The notes below the pieces were generated by a model. It saw nothing but the letters and a program-made list of their open reading frames with translations. It searched no databases and was not told the origin of the DNA. A program made the position numbers and the translations under genes. A DNA stretch of 64,000 nt from a virus, in IMG/VR virus record IMGVR_UViG_3300044701_002172, positions 62,001 through 126,000 of that record. One strand, written 5' to 3'. Shown one piece after another: positions 32,301 through 40,682 of the stretch (positions are counted from its first letter, which is position 1; each line of letters starts with the position of its first letter).

Positions 32301-35300
32301 AAAGACCCAGGATTTCCTGGGGAAATAGTACTTACAAATTTTTCTTCCGTGAAAATATTGTAATTTGAGCTAGCAGAAAAATCTAAATAAGTGCTAGCCA
32401 TTGAAAAATGACTAACATCAAATTTATATTTGTAGTATTTTTGAATCTGTATAATAGGATTAGTTATTAAATTATCTTCAGATCCCTTAGAAAATTCCAA
32501 ATTAAATTCTGGCTCTTCTACAGTTTTGATTGTTACCAGTTTAGCTGGTGTACTAGAATCAAAGAAAATAGAACTTTGTAATATTTTTACTGGAGATGTT
32601 GTTCCGTAATCATAAGATACAAAAATTTGCTTCTTAAATTCATCATATGAAATAATATATGGAGTATTAACTTGATCACCAAATGGTCTGTAATTTTGAT
32701 CAAATCTATAATTTCCTTCAAATAAAGAAACTGATAACCCGTCAAAATGATTTGATGGTCTTGTTCCTTTTTGTCCTCTTTCTACTCGAACAAGTTTTTC
32801 TTCTATACTAACGCTACTAATTTTTACAATTTCTTCGTTTAATTTTAAATAATCTCCAATTGATAAATTATTAATATTAGATAATTTTAACAAAGAATTA
32901 CTAGCAGAAAAACCTACGTGATCGACAGCAATGTAAAGTCTTTGCTCATTACCTGTATTAGATAATCTATTAAGATCTTCATCCGATACAGTTAAAACAT
33001 CTCCAGGTAAGTAACCAATACCTTTATTTGTTATAGTTACTTTTCTAACTGGACCATAGCCTAAACCATCAATATTTGAAATTTCTATTGTTGCTCTGGC
33101 ATTATTTGGATTACCTGAAAGTCCCAATCCATCTCTTGCTTTCGTAGAATCTTGAAAAATTAATTCTACATCCTCGTAAGTAGCAAACGAATAATCTGCT
33201 CCGCTGTTTAAAATGTCAGCACTTCCTATTCCTTTATCAATAATACGAGAAGAATGTGTTACCGAATTTAAAATAGCTGTTTGATATAATCTTTTTCTTA
33301 CAAAATAAGTCGTTTCAGTTAAATTATCATTTGGTAAAACATCAACATTAATTTTATCGCCAATAGCAACATTGTGATTTTCGTTAGTTTCTAAAATAGC
33401 AACTTTATCGTCTATTTCAAAAATGTTCAGATTTTTGCTTAAAGAAAATTTACTTATAATTTTTGATCTGGAAGTATCTCCTAAGTTACTACTTTTTAAG
33501 AAATATGTGTTGTCAACAATAAACTCTCCACTAATTACTTTTATTTTTAATGAATTTTGACGTAAAATTCCTTCTAAAACTTCTCCTACAGCAATGTTAG
33601 AATTACTCTTGCCTTTGCCGTCAGTTAATGTTAAAATAGATCCTTTGGTAAAGGTAGAGTTTTTATCTAAAATTAATGTTAATACTTCAGTAGAAGACGA
33701 AATAGGATCAGTTAAATTAAATTCGCCAGAAACATTTCGTAAGACAAATTCATCGTCATTTAACACATCTCCAATTAGTACACCACCAGCTTCATTTCCA
33801 TCACTGTGGAGTTGAGTAATTGTATCCCCTTCAAACAAATATGCTATATTGGTAGTTCTTATTTGAATTGCTTTTGTTTGTTCTGATTCTAAAGAAACAA
33901 CATCTTTACCTTCTACCGAAGAAACAATAGCTTCAGCTCCAGAACCTTCCGTTAAAAAGTCATTAATTGAAACAAATGAATTAACAGAGAAATTTTCTGG
34001 TGAGTTGTAAATAGTGGCTTTAGAAACATTACCCGATTTTACGTCTTTAATAAAGCCAAAAAATTCAGCGCCATTTTCTTCAAAATCAGAAGTCTTTAAT
34101 CTTTTTACATTTACTGGAATATCATCTTGAGAAATTTTAGAATTGTAATTAGAATCTACTGGCAACGAGTAATAATTGCTTCCCAAAACATAAGGGAAAA
34201 TGGGAGTATTATTTGAATCTATTGAAAGGAAATAAGCATATACTCCATTTGGATAATCTGGGGTTACACAAAATCTTCCATTATTTTGATCTAACTCAAG
34301 TTTTCCTGATTGTACACTAGGAATCCATACATAATCATCAATAAAAGATCCTAATGGATATTGAGAAATGGCGGGGCCGTTTAATCTAGAATTTCTTAAT
34401 TGATAGCCACTAGATAACCTAGCAATAGAAGAACTACTGTTTACTGGATTAGAATAACCATACGGACCATAAATTGGATTGCCATCATAAGCATACCCAA
34501 TAATAGGAGAATGCTTCAATGTAGCGGTTTCTTCATAAACAGAAGTTAAGTTATCACTCAACCTTCTTCTTAAAACTACAGGATTTGCTACTACACCATA
34601 ACCATAATTTTTTGAACTGTCAAAATTTGGGAAAGCACCTGAATTATTTGTGTCTAAAGATGTTTTAACATTTTCATATCTATTTTTTACCCATCTTTTA
34701 ATTTTTGCTGATGCTTGGGCACCTTTTCCTATCGGATCAACAAAAATAGTTACGGATCCTCTAGTGTAAAATCTTCCTCCACTAATTCTTCTACAGGAAT
34801 CGATTTTTCCTTCGTTGGTTAAAATAGCTTCATACTCAGCAAAATTGCCTTTTCCTAGTTCATCAATAATTCTAATAATCGGAGGAGAAGAATAATATTG
34901 TCCAGAATTAACAACATTAATACTGGTAATTCTGCCATCAGTAACAACAGCAGAAAGTTTTGCTCCTTCACCAGAAGTAATTCTAATTACAGGATCATCT
35001 TCATAATTATCATTTGAAATTAAATTTATGGAACCAACAGTTTGCCCAGATAACGTTGACAATGCTTTATTTGGTTGCTCATTAACTAAAACATAAGGAG
35101 GTGCTTCGTAACCATTTCCTTTACTGTCAATATTAATGGTTTCAATGCCACCAAATTTTACTGAATCAAAATCTTTATAACCAAAAATTGGAGAACCATC
35201 GACTAAAATACCAACATCTCTAGAAGTAGTCTGATATACTTCAGTTGTAGTAATTGGTTGTTTTCTTATTAGCTTTAAATGTTTTTGATCAGATAATATC

Positions 35301-36781
35301 TCAGTAGTTTCTAAAGTTAATAGAACAGAAGCAGACGGATATGAAGATGAACAAATGTAATAATACTGCTCGTCCTCATAAATGGCAGAAATATCTGCAT
35401 TTAAATCACCTACCTGTGAATTTACTCCAGGAACAATTGAATTTACTTTTGTGAAATCCGTATTTACAAACCAGCGGATTGAATCAGTTTCTGTACTATA
35501 AATTATTGGATTTCTAGTTTCGACGCCAGAAGTTTTAACCTGGATTAAATCTCCTGTTTCTGAATATGGATACCCTTGTTTTGGTAAAAGATTGTATAAA
35601 ATTCCTAAAGTAATTAAAGAAACTCCAGATCCCTCTATTGTCGAATAGCTGTATACCTTTTGTCCTTCTGTATGTAACTGTTGAGCAGAACGATCATCTA
35701 TTACGAATTGATTGAGATTTTTTTCGGTGTATTCAAAAATTTCCGAACCAATTTGAATTTTTCCTTGTTTTGGAAATCCTTGGGTGGAAAATACATCAAT
35801 TCTATTTCCATTACCATAAGAAGGAGAAATTGTACTTCTTAATGTTGTTTTACCAGCAACTTTAAAAGAACCATTCACTGATGAAGGTTCTAAAACAATT
35901 TCGTAAATCTCTTCGTTATCTACTTTTCCTACGTATGAAACACTATCAACAACAGCAGAAGCGAATGTAATTGATTTATCAAAATCGTCAATAGATTGTG
36001 TAATTATATTGCCAATTAAATTATTTACATTGCCAGAAACTACCTTGACTTTTAAGGCATATTTGTTGACCCAATCAGATGTAGAAGATTTTAATGTAAA
36101 ATCCTTGGGATTGTAAACAGATACTGTTTCTTCTGGGTCTTTTGAAATTATCGAGTTAAAAATAAATTTTATAGATCTCTCAGTACCTTTTGCTTTATAA
36201 AAATCACTAATATTTTTAATTAATGTTCTTTTGTCTACATTGCCCTTGAGATATTTTTCTGGGAATGCACCAAGATACTCCTGCTCAAAGTTTTTAACAA
36301 AAGCATACAAAAACAAATTGCTAATGTTGAAAACTTCATCTCCAGTATAATGTGGAGCTGATTGTGTAGTGACAAATTCTGAAGATGTGTATAGATCTCC
36401 TAGCGTAGTGTTGCCACTTACACCTCTCGATACTTCTAAAAATTGTGTGTCTGTTCTTTCTTTGTAAAAACAAATTTCATCACCAATTCGTAAATATCCA
36501 TTTTCTACTGGAAAAGATGTAGCATCTTCTACAACAATAGTTGTTACTGAATTGGAAATTGATGAAACTAATTTTGTTTTTTGGTTTAATAAATTACTTT
36601 CATAATAATTAATATCACGGTATTTTTCGATATTATGAAGTATGTCTAATGGCTTTCCAGTAGATTCTAACTGCTCGTAGTATTTTTCTACGAACGTGCT
36701 AAATTTATCGTATTCAGATGATATAAACCCTGGTAATTGATTTTCAATTAGGGTTGAAATTTTTCTTATCTTTTCGGCCAT
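26354..36781 (-). CDS. 7: gp7-position baseplate wedge giant with YHYH domain, 3,475 aa
   Basis: It lies between gp6 and gp8 where T4 gp7 (1,032 aa) sits, and is more than three times longer. N-terminus MAEKIRKISTLIENQLPGFI followed by FSTFVEKYYEQLES matches cyanomyovirus proteins of this position. Near residues 757-777 GYAYDGNPIYGPYGY is a YHYH-domain core. A repeat of the type FP..G.l.IG.EI..Y..V.RG..GT occurs about four times (first near residue 90, last near residue 2,970). Glycine-rich beads of the GYEAPPYVLV type occur near 530-680. Residues ~2,880-3,300 are a low-complexity Ile/Thr/Ser/Val region with ISREI-like motifs. The gp7 name rests on position and family memory; start and stop are clear. 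Confidence 0.82.
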   Translation of the reverse strand: MAEKIRKISTLIENQLPGFISSEYDKFSTFVEKYYEQLESTGKPLDILHNIEKYRDINYYESNLLNQKTKLVSSISNSVTTIVVEDATSFPVENGYLRIGDEICFYKERTDTQFLEVSRGVSGNTTLGDLYTSSEFVTTQSAPHYTGDEVFNISNLFLYAFVKNFEQEYLGAFPEKYLKGNVDKRTLIKNISDFYKAKGTERSIKFIFNSIISKDPEETVSVYNPKDFTLKSSTSDWVNKYALKVKVVSGNVNNLIGNIITQSIDDFDKSITFASAVVDSVSYVGKVDNEEIYEIVLEPSSVNGSFKVAGKTTLRSTISPSYGNGNRIDVFSTQGFPKQGKIQIGSEIFEYTEKNLNQFVIDDRSAQQLHTEGQKVYSYSTIEGSGVSLITLGILYNLLPKQGYPYSETGDLIQVKTSGVETRNPIIYSTETDSIRWFVNTDFTKVNSIVPGVNSQVGDLNADISAIYEDEQYYYICSSSYPSASVLLTLETTEILSDQKHLKLIRKQPITTTEVYQTTSRDVGILVDGSPIFGYKDFDSVKFGGIETINIDSKGNGYEAPPYVLVNEQPNKALSTLSGQTVGSINLISNDNYEDDPVIRITSGEGAKLSAVVTDGRITSINVVNSGQYYSSPPIIRIIDELGKGNFAEYEAILTNEGKIDSCRRISGGRFYTRGSVTIFVDPIGKGAQASAKIKRWVKNRYENVKTSLDTNNSGAFPNFDSSKNYGYGVVANPVVLRRRLSDNLTSVYEETATLKHSPIIGYAYDGNPIYGPYGYSNPVNSSSSIARLSSGYQLRNSRLNGPAISQYPLGSFIDDYVWIPSVQSGKLELDQNNGRFCVTPDYPNGVYAYFLSIDSNNTPIFPYVLGSNYYSLPVDSNYNSKISQDDIPVNVKRLKTSDFEENGAEFFGFIKDVKSGNVSKATIYNSPENFSVNSFVSINDFLTEGSGAEAIVSSVEGKDVVSLESEQTKAIQIRTTNIAYLFEGDTITQLHSDGNEAGGVLIGDVLNDDEFVLRNVSGEFNLTDPISSSTEVLTLILDKNSTFTKGSILTLTDGKGKSNSNIAVGEVLEGILRQNSLKIKVISGEFIVDNTYFLKSSNLGDTSRSKIISKFSLSKNLNIFEIDDKVAILETNENHNVAIGDKINVDVLPNDNLTETTYFVRKRLYQTAILNSVTHSSRIIDKGIGSADILNSGADYSFATYEDVELIFQDSTKARDGLGLSGNPNNARATIEISNIDGLGYGPVRKVTITNKGIGYLPGDVLTVSDEDLNRLSNTGNEQRLYIAVDHVGFSASNSLLKLSNINNLSIGDYLKLNEEIVKISSVSIEEKLVRVERGQKGTRPSNHFDGLSVSLFEGNYRFDQNYRPFGDQVNTPYIISYDEFKKQIFVSYDYGTTSPVKILQSSIFFDSSTPAKLVTIKTVEEPEFNLEFSKGSEDNLITNPIIQIQKYYKYKFDVSHFSMASTYLDFSASSNYNIFTEEKFVSTISPGNPGSFVTIKLGFGPNISNNSFTERKRINFSNYFYFIKVSPDVNTNNSFLKIVDDPLIGEKSVSYVTNNKIVYTLSSTPEYDGSGQITYTTTSPFAIGKINSIKITNTGQNYKRIPTIDGILPSSVYECIVDPIYDTLNNTVVGFNIIEPGINYSKPKAIITNSSSEYNFKCIQEGGKITSIIVLNGGKFDQKPSVKIVESDLNVFLESDNIGVPQNITIVNNGYYFNADKTTTPLYKSTTTFLLKDFNDYDFYPGEFIVQPFTGAKAKVSKNGWRAGSNLLKVENIEGIFEDNYTIVGKDNNRTATLVAQISTEFNSDIRSYYDNLGFYSSDKGKIGANSQKLLDSYFYQDYSYVIKSKTPIQIWKDLIKETTHPAGFQLFGEVLIETDSSITMPSEQKTIETYSSISLGPINITVIETKKYITTSYIKYESLLVERGLGAVSVDTFDSSETLAYEVTLSPEFNGDFDPNTGKVVGTTQFTLIDAKNGLPLFLNNSQQLIVTLDGVLQEPGKSYTISGTNIEFSQPPFGTRVVEGQEVAAQRFYGRAIKFKNSSLNSRYFKKIKSIANQFDGIKKEFDLYYEDNNIVKTEQNENLIVTLNGVIQNAKSSADTQFGNSYYILRSEDLNVTDKIVFSSAPIDQEDPYVNDVPSELKGNEKCFIYTIGNYERFTIENKLIEFRGGGPYLILDEIENRVKKIDEPLYAFVIIDGVLQREGDAYQIVGPNITFTNPLQKYISESGEIIYQQVSIILAYGRDLPKTLTFYDFEPDTYYNSINLTIVGNNVYQTFSDLYTFLSTDKIILNEGENTLGYIRGYNKISNDEIIVYLINHNLSDTIDLSDPDLKIINTEEFTESVILVEQLDTASYNYDVAFPVDVNDWVVTNPANPTQNLASSTITLRQGNTVSFNVNSDGRPFYILDRLEPQNIETTPYNISYNGTSFIDVGRPTDPNPIIFIAAYNTLDLNITSPSSVSIVKDDGFGNKIAVTENITNNGESTGTISWIVPNDTTSLYYYQLDSNPSVFGRIFVTDYTGTYYNQNYEVDPVQNNGSFNNIITWELSASTNIQKYYYVDVFGPYYGEINVLSSDPVFVPQVTTQYKEYPLNNVDSIEYSYEVDSEGTRILKRNIPAWLFDTKLGDDAWLEKNVLNANLYPGDKIQIDGEFDYREIVSLPNFVNTRNYNPSEYISNQIYTKVRSTNYEGITRGEGLSITANVDFEDGSISSLNVSDIEYNKRDLQLYFEKGVLLQPTAYQYYTTPKVYFIPVDGNGGGAKAEVIAYGGQILDIVLIDGGSGYTQPPKVVVARGYNRIKQFGRKIDSSTVLNISSSVTITTEYSTISTITISGDGPAAIGVFSLITLSGLVDNQELQRFVTQIITPKPKILATAQKKFDTEILIDSKTLIAEALQYTVSREITSIIDIPADIVSSSTISSIDKEITLNINKILNNAIIEIPSDATNDIGAFLDAPLSLTDTIVYIPDTRRFPDASRLLIGKEIVRYAKKLSDRFLGVERGAAGTTAITHQAGDYLRHLPELISIVPVGPTTIFTTEVTSTVIPQPTVLIQSISLIAEVNVVEDVSREINTQHNFEIPNVKEIDVIKEIIIIPPTSYNIVTNIYSTQSYVSTLAEAGVLNVSNAVNVQMSGETDKEITTVQSINLELDIITSSTITTEVDYTFSSVSSVLSTSLVTSDRLITNFVNIGLDNTNLVESTNITILAANALSVVSTLTTILSDPISREIKLNHNLYADNTYIQSSNTITTELDVPLTVYTLSNLLSSKLAKNADVTRFYKTGTLDYYLESIILDNVILTRTGEVILEDPINEVLTRNSGIVEVQNKAIIIDEFYTSYYSINAGFNFGTYEGNRFVDTGLLSTANTIEELSMMYPLVTINDFIERENSAITLSGDRFNLAIPTIQNPVVLSVSTDLSVTNILTVVGNTSKFPTNGRLFQGSSTQYTVISYTGKTSTSFTGCTVISGSNVIDSGNDVIPYSV

Positions 36782-36785
36782 CTAA

Positions 36786-38588
36786 TTACTCGGGATAAGC
36801 AGTAAATTTACTTCTAGCAATATCTACATCCAAATAAACATTACGTAGGGCATTTATGTCGTTAGACAAAGGTTTTGCTCTAACTTCTATACGATTGTCG
36901 TCAAAACTACCTTTTATGATAGTCAAATTATATAAAAGAACTTCGCCTTTTTCATAATTAATAATCCCCAATGAATCATTGAGTGTGATTTTATCACCTG
37001 TTATAGAATCTAACTTATATAGGACAATTTTTCCAGCTGAATCTTCAAAATACACAGTATCATTAGGATATTCGCTTACGACAAATCCAGATGACATCAC
37101 AGAAGGTCCTTCACAATCAAGATCAAATTCATTTTGATAACAAATTTCATAGAAAAATGTTGAGTTTAAAGATGGAAAGAAATCTTTCCTCATTATTACT
37201 GAAGTTTGATTTGAATTAATAGATCTATCAGAATCATCTATTACAGAAATAAACTTACTGTATCTAAATTTACCATTAAATTTTTCGGTATCTGATTGAC
37301 GAAGATATTGATCTAATCCAGAAATAACTTTGCTACGAATCTCTTCAGGAGACTGAGTAGTTTTTGATCTATCATAATAAATTTTACTAATCATTTCGAC
37401 ATAAACAATGGAAGGATCTTCAATATCAGCAGTTACAGATCCAACCATATACGGCTTTAATTTTCTAATTATTTCTTGTTTTGTTGTATTTGAGAGAAGA
37501 GCAGTATTTTTTGGCTTAACAACAATTTTGACTTTGCCATATTCTGGATTTCTTGCTTCTTCTCCGCCATATGTTATAATATCAGCAACTGCTGGATAAA
37601 TGTTTTTAACAATGGCACCATAATCTTGAGCAGTTACCGCTCTGTCCTGAGTTCCAAAATACTTAGGAGCATTGTATTTAATTTCATTAATTGTTTCAAT
37701 TTCTTCTCCGCCAGCAGCAGCTACTGTATTTGTATTAAAAATACTTATACTTACTGGATAATTACTGTTACGATTAACATCTTCTAATACACCAGCAAAA
37801 GTAAATGATTTCGAACCATTTGTTAAAGAACCATTAGTAATTAAATAACTAACTTCAATAAATTCTCCGTTATCTAACTTCCTACCTAAACTACCATCTC
37901 CAAAAAATATTTCGTATCTTTCATCTTCAATTTCTTCTACAAAATATACTTTAGAATCTTTTGTTACATTTAAAATATTATTGGAAAATTCGTAAAATTC
38001 AAATGATGTGCTGTTTTGTGATTCAAAAACTTTAACTCTAATTGTTGATATATCCGCTCCTGGGTTATCAATAATAAATCTTTGAGACTTTACAGCAGTA
38101 TTAACTGTATATGAATTTGTTACTAGACTTCCTTCGTAGATAGGAATATTTCTAAAATTAGCAATGTTATTAACTACAGGAGCTTCTTGATCTTCTACAA
38201 CAACATATTGATATAAATTATTATCAAAAATTGTAGTAAACCCAGTTCCTTTCTTCAGAAAAATAACACTTGGGCTACTTCCAGTAAAAGTAACATCAAA
38301 ATTGACGTAAGCAATTGGAGCAGTAATTGATTTTGGTTTGTACCCTAATTGCTTCGCTAGAGCCACCACGTTGTCCCTCAAGGTGGCTGAAGACAAGAAT
38401 AGCTCATTTACCACCATGTTGGTGTTAAACGCCGTGTAGTAGGTATTATAAGCGAGCAGATCAATAAGAACGCTCAGAGTCGAACCTTCAAAGTCGTAAT
38501 CGGTAAAGTCAGACTGCGCTCTCATGTATTCTATGAGAGAAGTTTTAATCTCGTTAAAATCTAGATTGTTAACTTGAACGTAAGACAT
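36786..38588 (-). CDS. 6: Baseplate wedge protein gp6
   Basis: 600 aa, close to T4 gp6 (660). Residues 1-100 hold the typical N-terminal pattern: FNEIKTSLIEYMRAQSDFTDYDFEGS, LIDLLAYNTYYTAFNTNMVVNE, LFLSSATLRDNVVALAKQLGYKP. The middle has GAIVKNIYPAVADIITYGGEEARNPEYGKV, the gp6/J-like wedge core. gp6 is the wedge scaffold that dimerises around the hub and joins wedges into the baseplate. It starts one base after the gp25 boundary and ends 4 nt before the gp7-position gene, so the wedge genes form one late unit. Confidence 0.95.
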   Translation of the reverse strand: MSYVQVNNLDFNEIKTSLIEYMRAQSDFTDYDFEGSTLSVLIDLLAYNTYYTAFNTNMVVNELFLSSATLRDNVVALAKQLGYKPKSITAPIAYVNFDVTFTGSSPSVIFLKKGTGFTTIFDNNLYQYVVVEDQEAPVVNNIANFRNIPIYEGSLVTNSYTVNTAVKSQRFIIDNPGADISTIRVKVFESQNSTSFEFYEFSNNILNVTKDSKVYFVEEIEDERYEIFFGDGSLGRKLDNGEFIEVSYLITNGSLTNGSKSFTFAGVLEDVNRNSNYPVSISIFNTNTVAAAGGEEIETINEIKYNAPKYFGTQDRAVTAQDYGAIVKNIYPAVADIITYGGEEARNPEYGKVKIVVKPKNTALLSNTTKQEIIRKLKPYMVGSVTADIEDPSIVYVEMISKIYYDRSKTTQSPEEIRSKVISGLDQYLRQSDTEKFNGKFRYSKFISVIDDSDRSINSNQTSVIMRKDFFPSLNSTFFYEICYQNEFDLDCEGPSVMSSGFVVSEYPNDTVYFEDSAGKIVLYKLDSITGDKITLNDSLGIINYEKGEVLLYNLTIIKGSFDDNRIEVRAKPLSNDINALRNVYLDVDIARSKFTAYPE

Positions 38589-38981
38589 TTATCGGGTTCT
38601 CTCTAAAAAGAAGGTAATGGATACAGGAACATCATCTCTTCCAGTAATTTCAAATACTAATTCTACATCAAATCCGTTATTATCAAAATTTGGATTTGTT
38701 GATAATGAAAGTATACTAATTCTAGGTTCGTAAAATCTCAACGTATTTTGTATTTCAGTATTTACCAAAGAAGCAGTACCAAAATCTAATGGTTCAAATA
38801 ATAATTCGGACAGAGAAGACCCAATACGAGAATCAAAAAATCTTTCTCCTCTATTTGTCAACAACAAATTAATAATCGCCTGTTTAATGGCAGCCTCATC
38901 CTTTAATACAGTAAGGTCTCCTGTAATAGGATGAGGCTTAAACGTAATATTCAGATCTTTGAAAGTCTGAAAAGTAGGCAT
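38589..38981 (-). CDS. 25: Baseplate wedge protein gp25
   Basis: 130 aa, as T4 gp25 (132). Contains the gp25/IraD motif set: DLNITFKPHPITGDL near residue 10, AIKQAIINLLLTNRGERFFD at ~30-50, GSSLSELLFEPLD at ~55. gp25 links the sheath-starting ring to the wedge core. The old label 'acidic lysozyme' for this family is not supported by structure. A perfect TATAAATA lies 17 nt upstream; there is no good Shine-Dalgarno, and the predicted leader is very short. Confidence 0.95.
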   Translation of the reverse strand: MPTFQTFKDLNITFKPHPITGDLTVLKDEAAIKQAIINLLLTNRGERFFDSRIGSSLSELLFEPLDFGTASLVNTEIQNTLRFYEPRISILSLSTNPNFDNNGFDVELVFEITGRDDVPVSITFFLERTR

Positions 38982-38997
38982 AATAGGAGTTTTTTAT

Positions 38998-39005
38998 TAT
39001 TTATA
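38998..39005 (-). promoter_or_regulatory. T4-type late promoter (perfect TATAAATA)
   Basis: Minus strand TATAAATA in the 24-nt gap after the 63-aa gene; only 16 nt separate it from the gp25 ATG, implying a leader of about 10 nt. Confidence 0.75.
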
Positions 39006-39197
39006 TTACTCCTCAAACCTCTCCACAAAGTCATCAAAACCACCAGCACCACCACACGGCTTTGAAAGCCTGTCTTCGGGAACCTGATATTTTTTCTTGT
39101 GTACTTTTCTTAGGTACTTATCTGAAGCAGGGTCTGAAATCAGAGTCATACCTGATTGAATAAACGCCTGACTTTTATCTACTGGACTCATAGCCAT
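39006..39197 (-). CDS. Small hypothetical protein before gp25, 63 aa
   Basis: The frame is open from a GTG at 39254, but a late-type box at 39257-39264 would start RNA at about 39250. ATG 39197 has GGAGA 8 nt upstream, so I choose MAMSPVDKSQAFIQSG. The protein has a basic middle (KYLRKVHKKKYQV) and an acidic, Gly-rich end (GGAGGFDDFVERFEE). No family recognised. It lies in the baseplate operon and probably has a structural or assembly role. Confidence 0.7.
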   Translation of the reverse strand: MAMSPVDKSQAFIQSGMTLISDPASDKYLRKVHKKKYQVPEDRLSKPCGGAGGFDDFVERFEE

Positions 39198-39256
39198 CTG
39201 TTTTCTCCATGAAGGTTTAAACAGAACTTTTAAAGGGGTTGCTATCCCTTTCACAC

Positions 39257-39264
39257 TATTTACA
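39257..39264 (-). promoter_or_regulatory. Possible late promoter (TGTAAATA)
   Basis: Minus strand TGTAAATA, just downstream of a strong terminator and upstream of the 63-aa gene, so a restart of transcription here makes sense. Confidence 0.4.
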
Positions 39265-39281
39265 CAACCTCAAATAAACAA

Positions 39282-39303
39282 CAAAAAAGCGGCTTTCGCC
39301 GCT
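39282..39303 (-). terminator. Rho-independent terminator
   Basis: Minus strand AGCGGC-GAAA-GCCGCT followed by TTTTTTG: 6-bp stem, GNRA tetraloop and T-tract, 5 nt after the stop of the 47-aa basic gene. Confidence 0.9.
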
Positions 39304-39308
39304 AAAAA

Positions 39309-39452
39309 TCAATTACCTTGTCCACGATAACGCTTACGAGCATTGTTTCGACTTGTGGAGGCATACTTGGTATGCTTTCCAGCTCCCTGACGGGATTTCT
39401 TAGGTTTGGACTGAATACCAGGATTGCCAGTAAACGAAGGACGCTTAGCCAT
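39309..39452 (-). CDS. Small very basic protein, 47 aa
   Basis: Reads MAKRPSFTGNPGIQSKPKKS and ends NNARKRYRGQGN. About a quarter of the residues are Lys/Arg. I recall similar short basic proteins in other cyanomyoviruses, without a known function; nucleic-acid binding is a guess. It is followed at once by a strong terminator. GGAGGG lies 18 nt upstream, rather far for a Shine-Dalgarno. Confidence 0.75.
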   Translation of the reverse strand: MAKRPSFTGNPGIQSKPKKSRQGAGKHTKYASTSRNNARKRYRGQGN

Positions 39453-39489
39453 AGAATTTAACCTTAACTACCCTCCTAGTATACCCCAT

Positions 39490-39819
39490 TTACTTCTTCG
39501 TGTCAACAAAGACGGAGGTGGCACCAAATGCCGCTACCTGCCCAGCAGGACCGTATTGGCAGGTAAGTAAACTACCAATTACTGCCATGGGTTGCTTATT
39601 CACGAAAACAGTCGGAGATCCAGTGGAAATCCTATCTGTGTGAACATCAGGTGGCAAGTGGAAGTGGGGTAGAGTCTCATTCCCTACATGGTGTACTTGC
39701 TTGCTATTGATGTAGACGCTTCCAGAAGCCCCTGTAGGGGGCACCGAGTACCCTACAGGTGGCCAAGGTCCATGTCCGCTTGTCATGTCATCTGGGGTGT
39801 ACAGAGCAGGTATATCCAT
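39490..39819 (-). CDS. PAAR-type spike tip protein
   Basis: 109 aa with the PAAR pattern: SGHGPWPP near residue 14, SVYINSKQVHHVGN at ~34, HFHLPPDVHTDRISTGSPTVFVN at ~50-75, MAVIGSLLTCQYGPAGQ, and a closing FGATSVFVDTK. PAAR proteins form a sharp metal-binding cone on the trimeric gp5 spike (gp5.4 in T4); the His cluster and Cys87 could hold the metal. The start has AGAGGAATA before the ATG and overlaps the stop of the 287-aa gene by 1 nt. Confidence 0.87.
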   Translation of the reverse strand: MDIPALYTPDDMTSGHGPWPPVGYSVPPTGASGSVYINSKQVHHVGNETLPHFHLPPDVHTDRISTGSPTVFVNKQPMAVIGSLLTCQYGPAGQVAAFGATSVFVDTKK

Positions 39820-40682
39820 TATTCCTCTTCGAAATTATCCCCTTCAATATTTAGAATAGCATTTCTTCTTCTACGTTTTAAAAGAAACTTTAATCTTTCG
39901 TTTGCTGCCTTCTGATTATACTGTACAATCATATAAGCAGTGAAAGGATACACTCCCAATGTTGAAGTGACTGTAACATCAAAGTAAAATCTAAGTTTTT
40001 TGATGTCTGTACCTTTATATGATATAACTTGACCAATACTATTGAAATATCCTTCAAGAATCTCAGATTCTGTCTTATAAGCAGCAGCAACTGTTAAAGG
40101 ATAAAACGTGTTAATGTTTACACCAGATGGTAAAGGAATATTAATCTTTTTTAAATCAAATGGTAAATTTGCTGGAAAATTCTCTAAAGGAGCATAAAAG
40201 AACCCGTTACTTGTAAATTTAGTAATAGCATTCAAATATGACACCACAATCTCTCGGTCATACCAGTTTCTCTCCGTGAAATACCCAGAGATCGTTGCTG
40301 CTGGTCCAGGAGTACACACAACCAGAGGTTCTAAGAACAATCCAGGTGCCCAAAATGGTGACACAGGTATCTTGAGTTCTTTGTTTAATGATTTCGTTGT
40401 GTCACTTCCAGGTAACGGATCTTCTAATATACACTTATTTGGACCAAGTATCACAACACTCGTAATCACTTCAAGTGGTGCCGTGGGTATGGCACTCACA
40501 GTTAATGTGAATGGCTGGTAAGTGCTGATATAATTGGCATTAGGTCCGCCTTCACCATCAGGTAACTTATTTGCTACTGGACGAAACTCAAACGCTGCTG
40601 GAGGCAACGTAGGGTTCGCTGTCGGTGGTCCTGGAAGTGGTGCTGGTCCTACTGTGAGACCATCAACTAGTAACGTTGCCAT
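39819..40682 (-). CDS. Hypothetical virion-associated protein, 287 aa
   Basis: Immediately upstream of the PAAR gene (1-nt overlap), so probably a baseplate or spike component. The N-terminus is very proline-rich (GPAPLPGPPTANPTLPPAAF); the middle has FTERNWYDREIVVSYLNAIT and an amphipathic beta region; the end is basic (LKFLLKRRRRNAIL) then acidic. No transmembrane segment or family recognised. Confidence 0.75.
   Translation of the reverse strand: MATLLVDGLTVGPAPLPGPPTANPTLPPAAFEFRPVANKLPDGEGGPNANYISTYQPFTLTVSAIPTAPLEVITSVVILGPNKCILEDPLPGSDTTKSLNKELKIPVSPFWAPGLFLEPLVVCTPGPAATISGYFTERNWYDREIVVSYLNAITKFTSNGFFYAPLENFPANLPFDLKKINIPLPSGVNINTFYPLTVAAAYKTESEILEGYFNSIGQVISYKGTDIKKLRFYFDVTVTSTLGVYPFTAYMIVQYNQKAANERLKFLLKRRRRNAILNIEGDNFEEE

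Noticed and set aside
38589-38981. gp25 as a lysozyme
   Set aside because: Old family label; the protein is a baseplate wedge component without lysozyme catalytic support.
39198-39254. GTG start at 39254 for the gene before gp25
   Set aside because: A late box lies only 2 nt upstream, so RNA would begin at or after this codon; ATG 39197 has a proper GGAGA.
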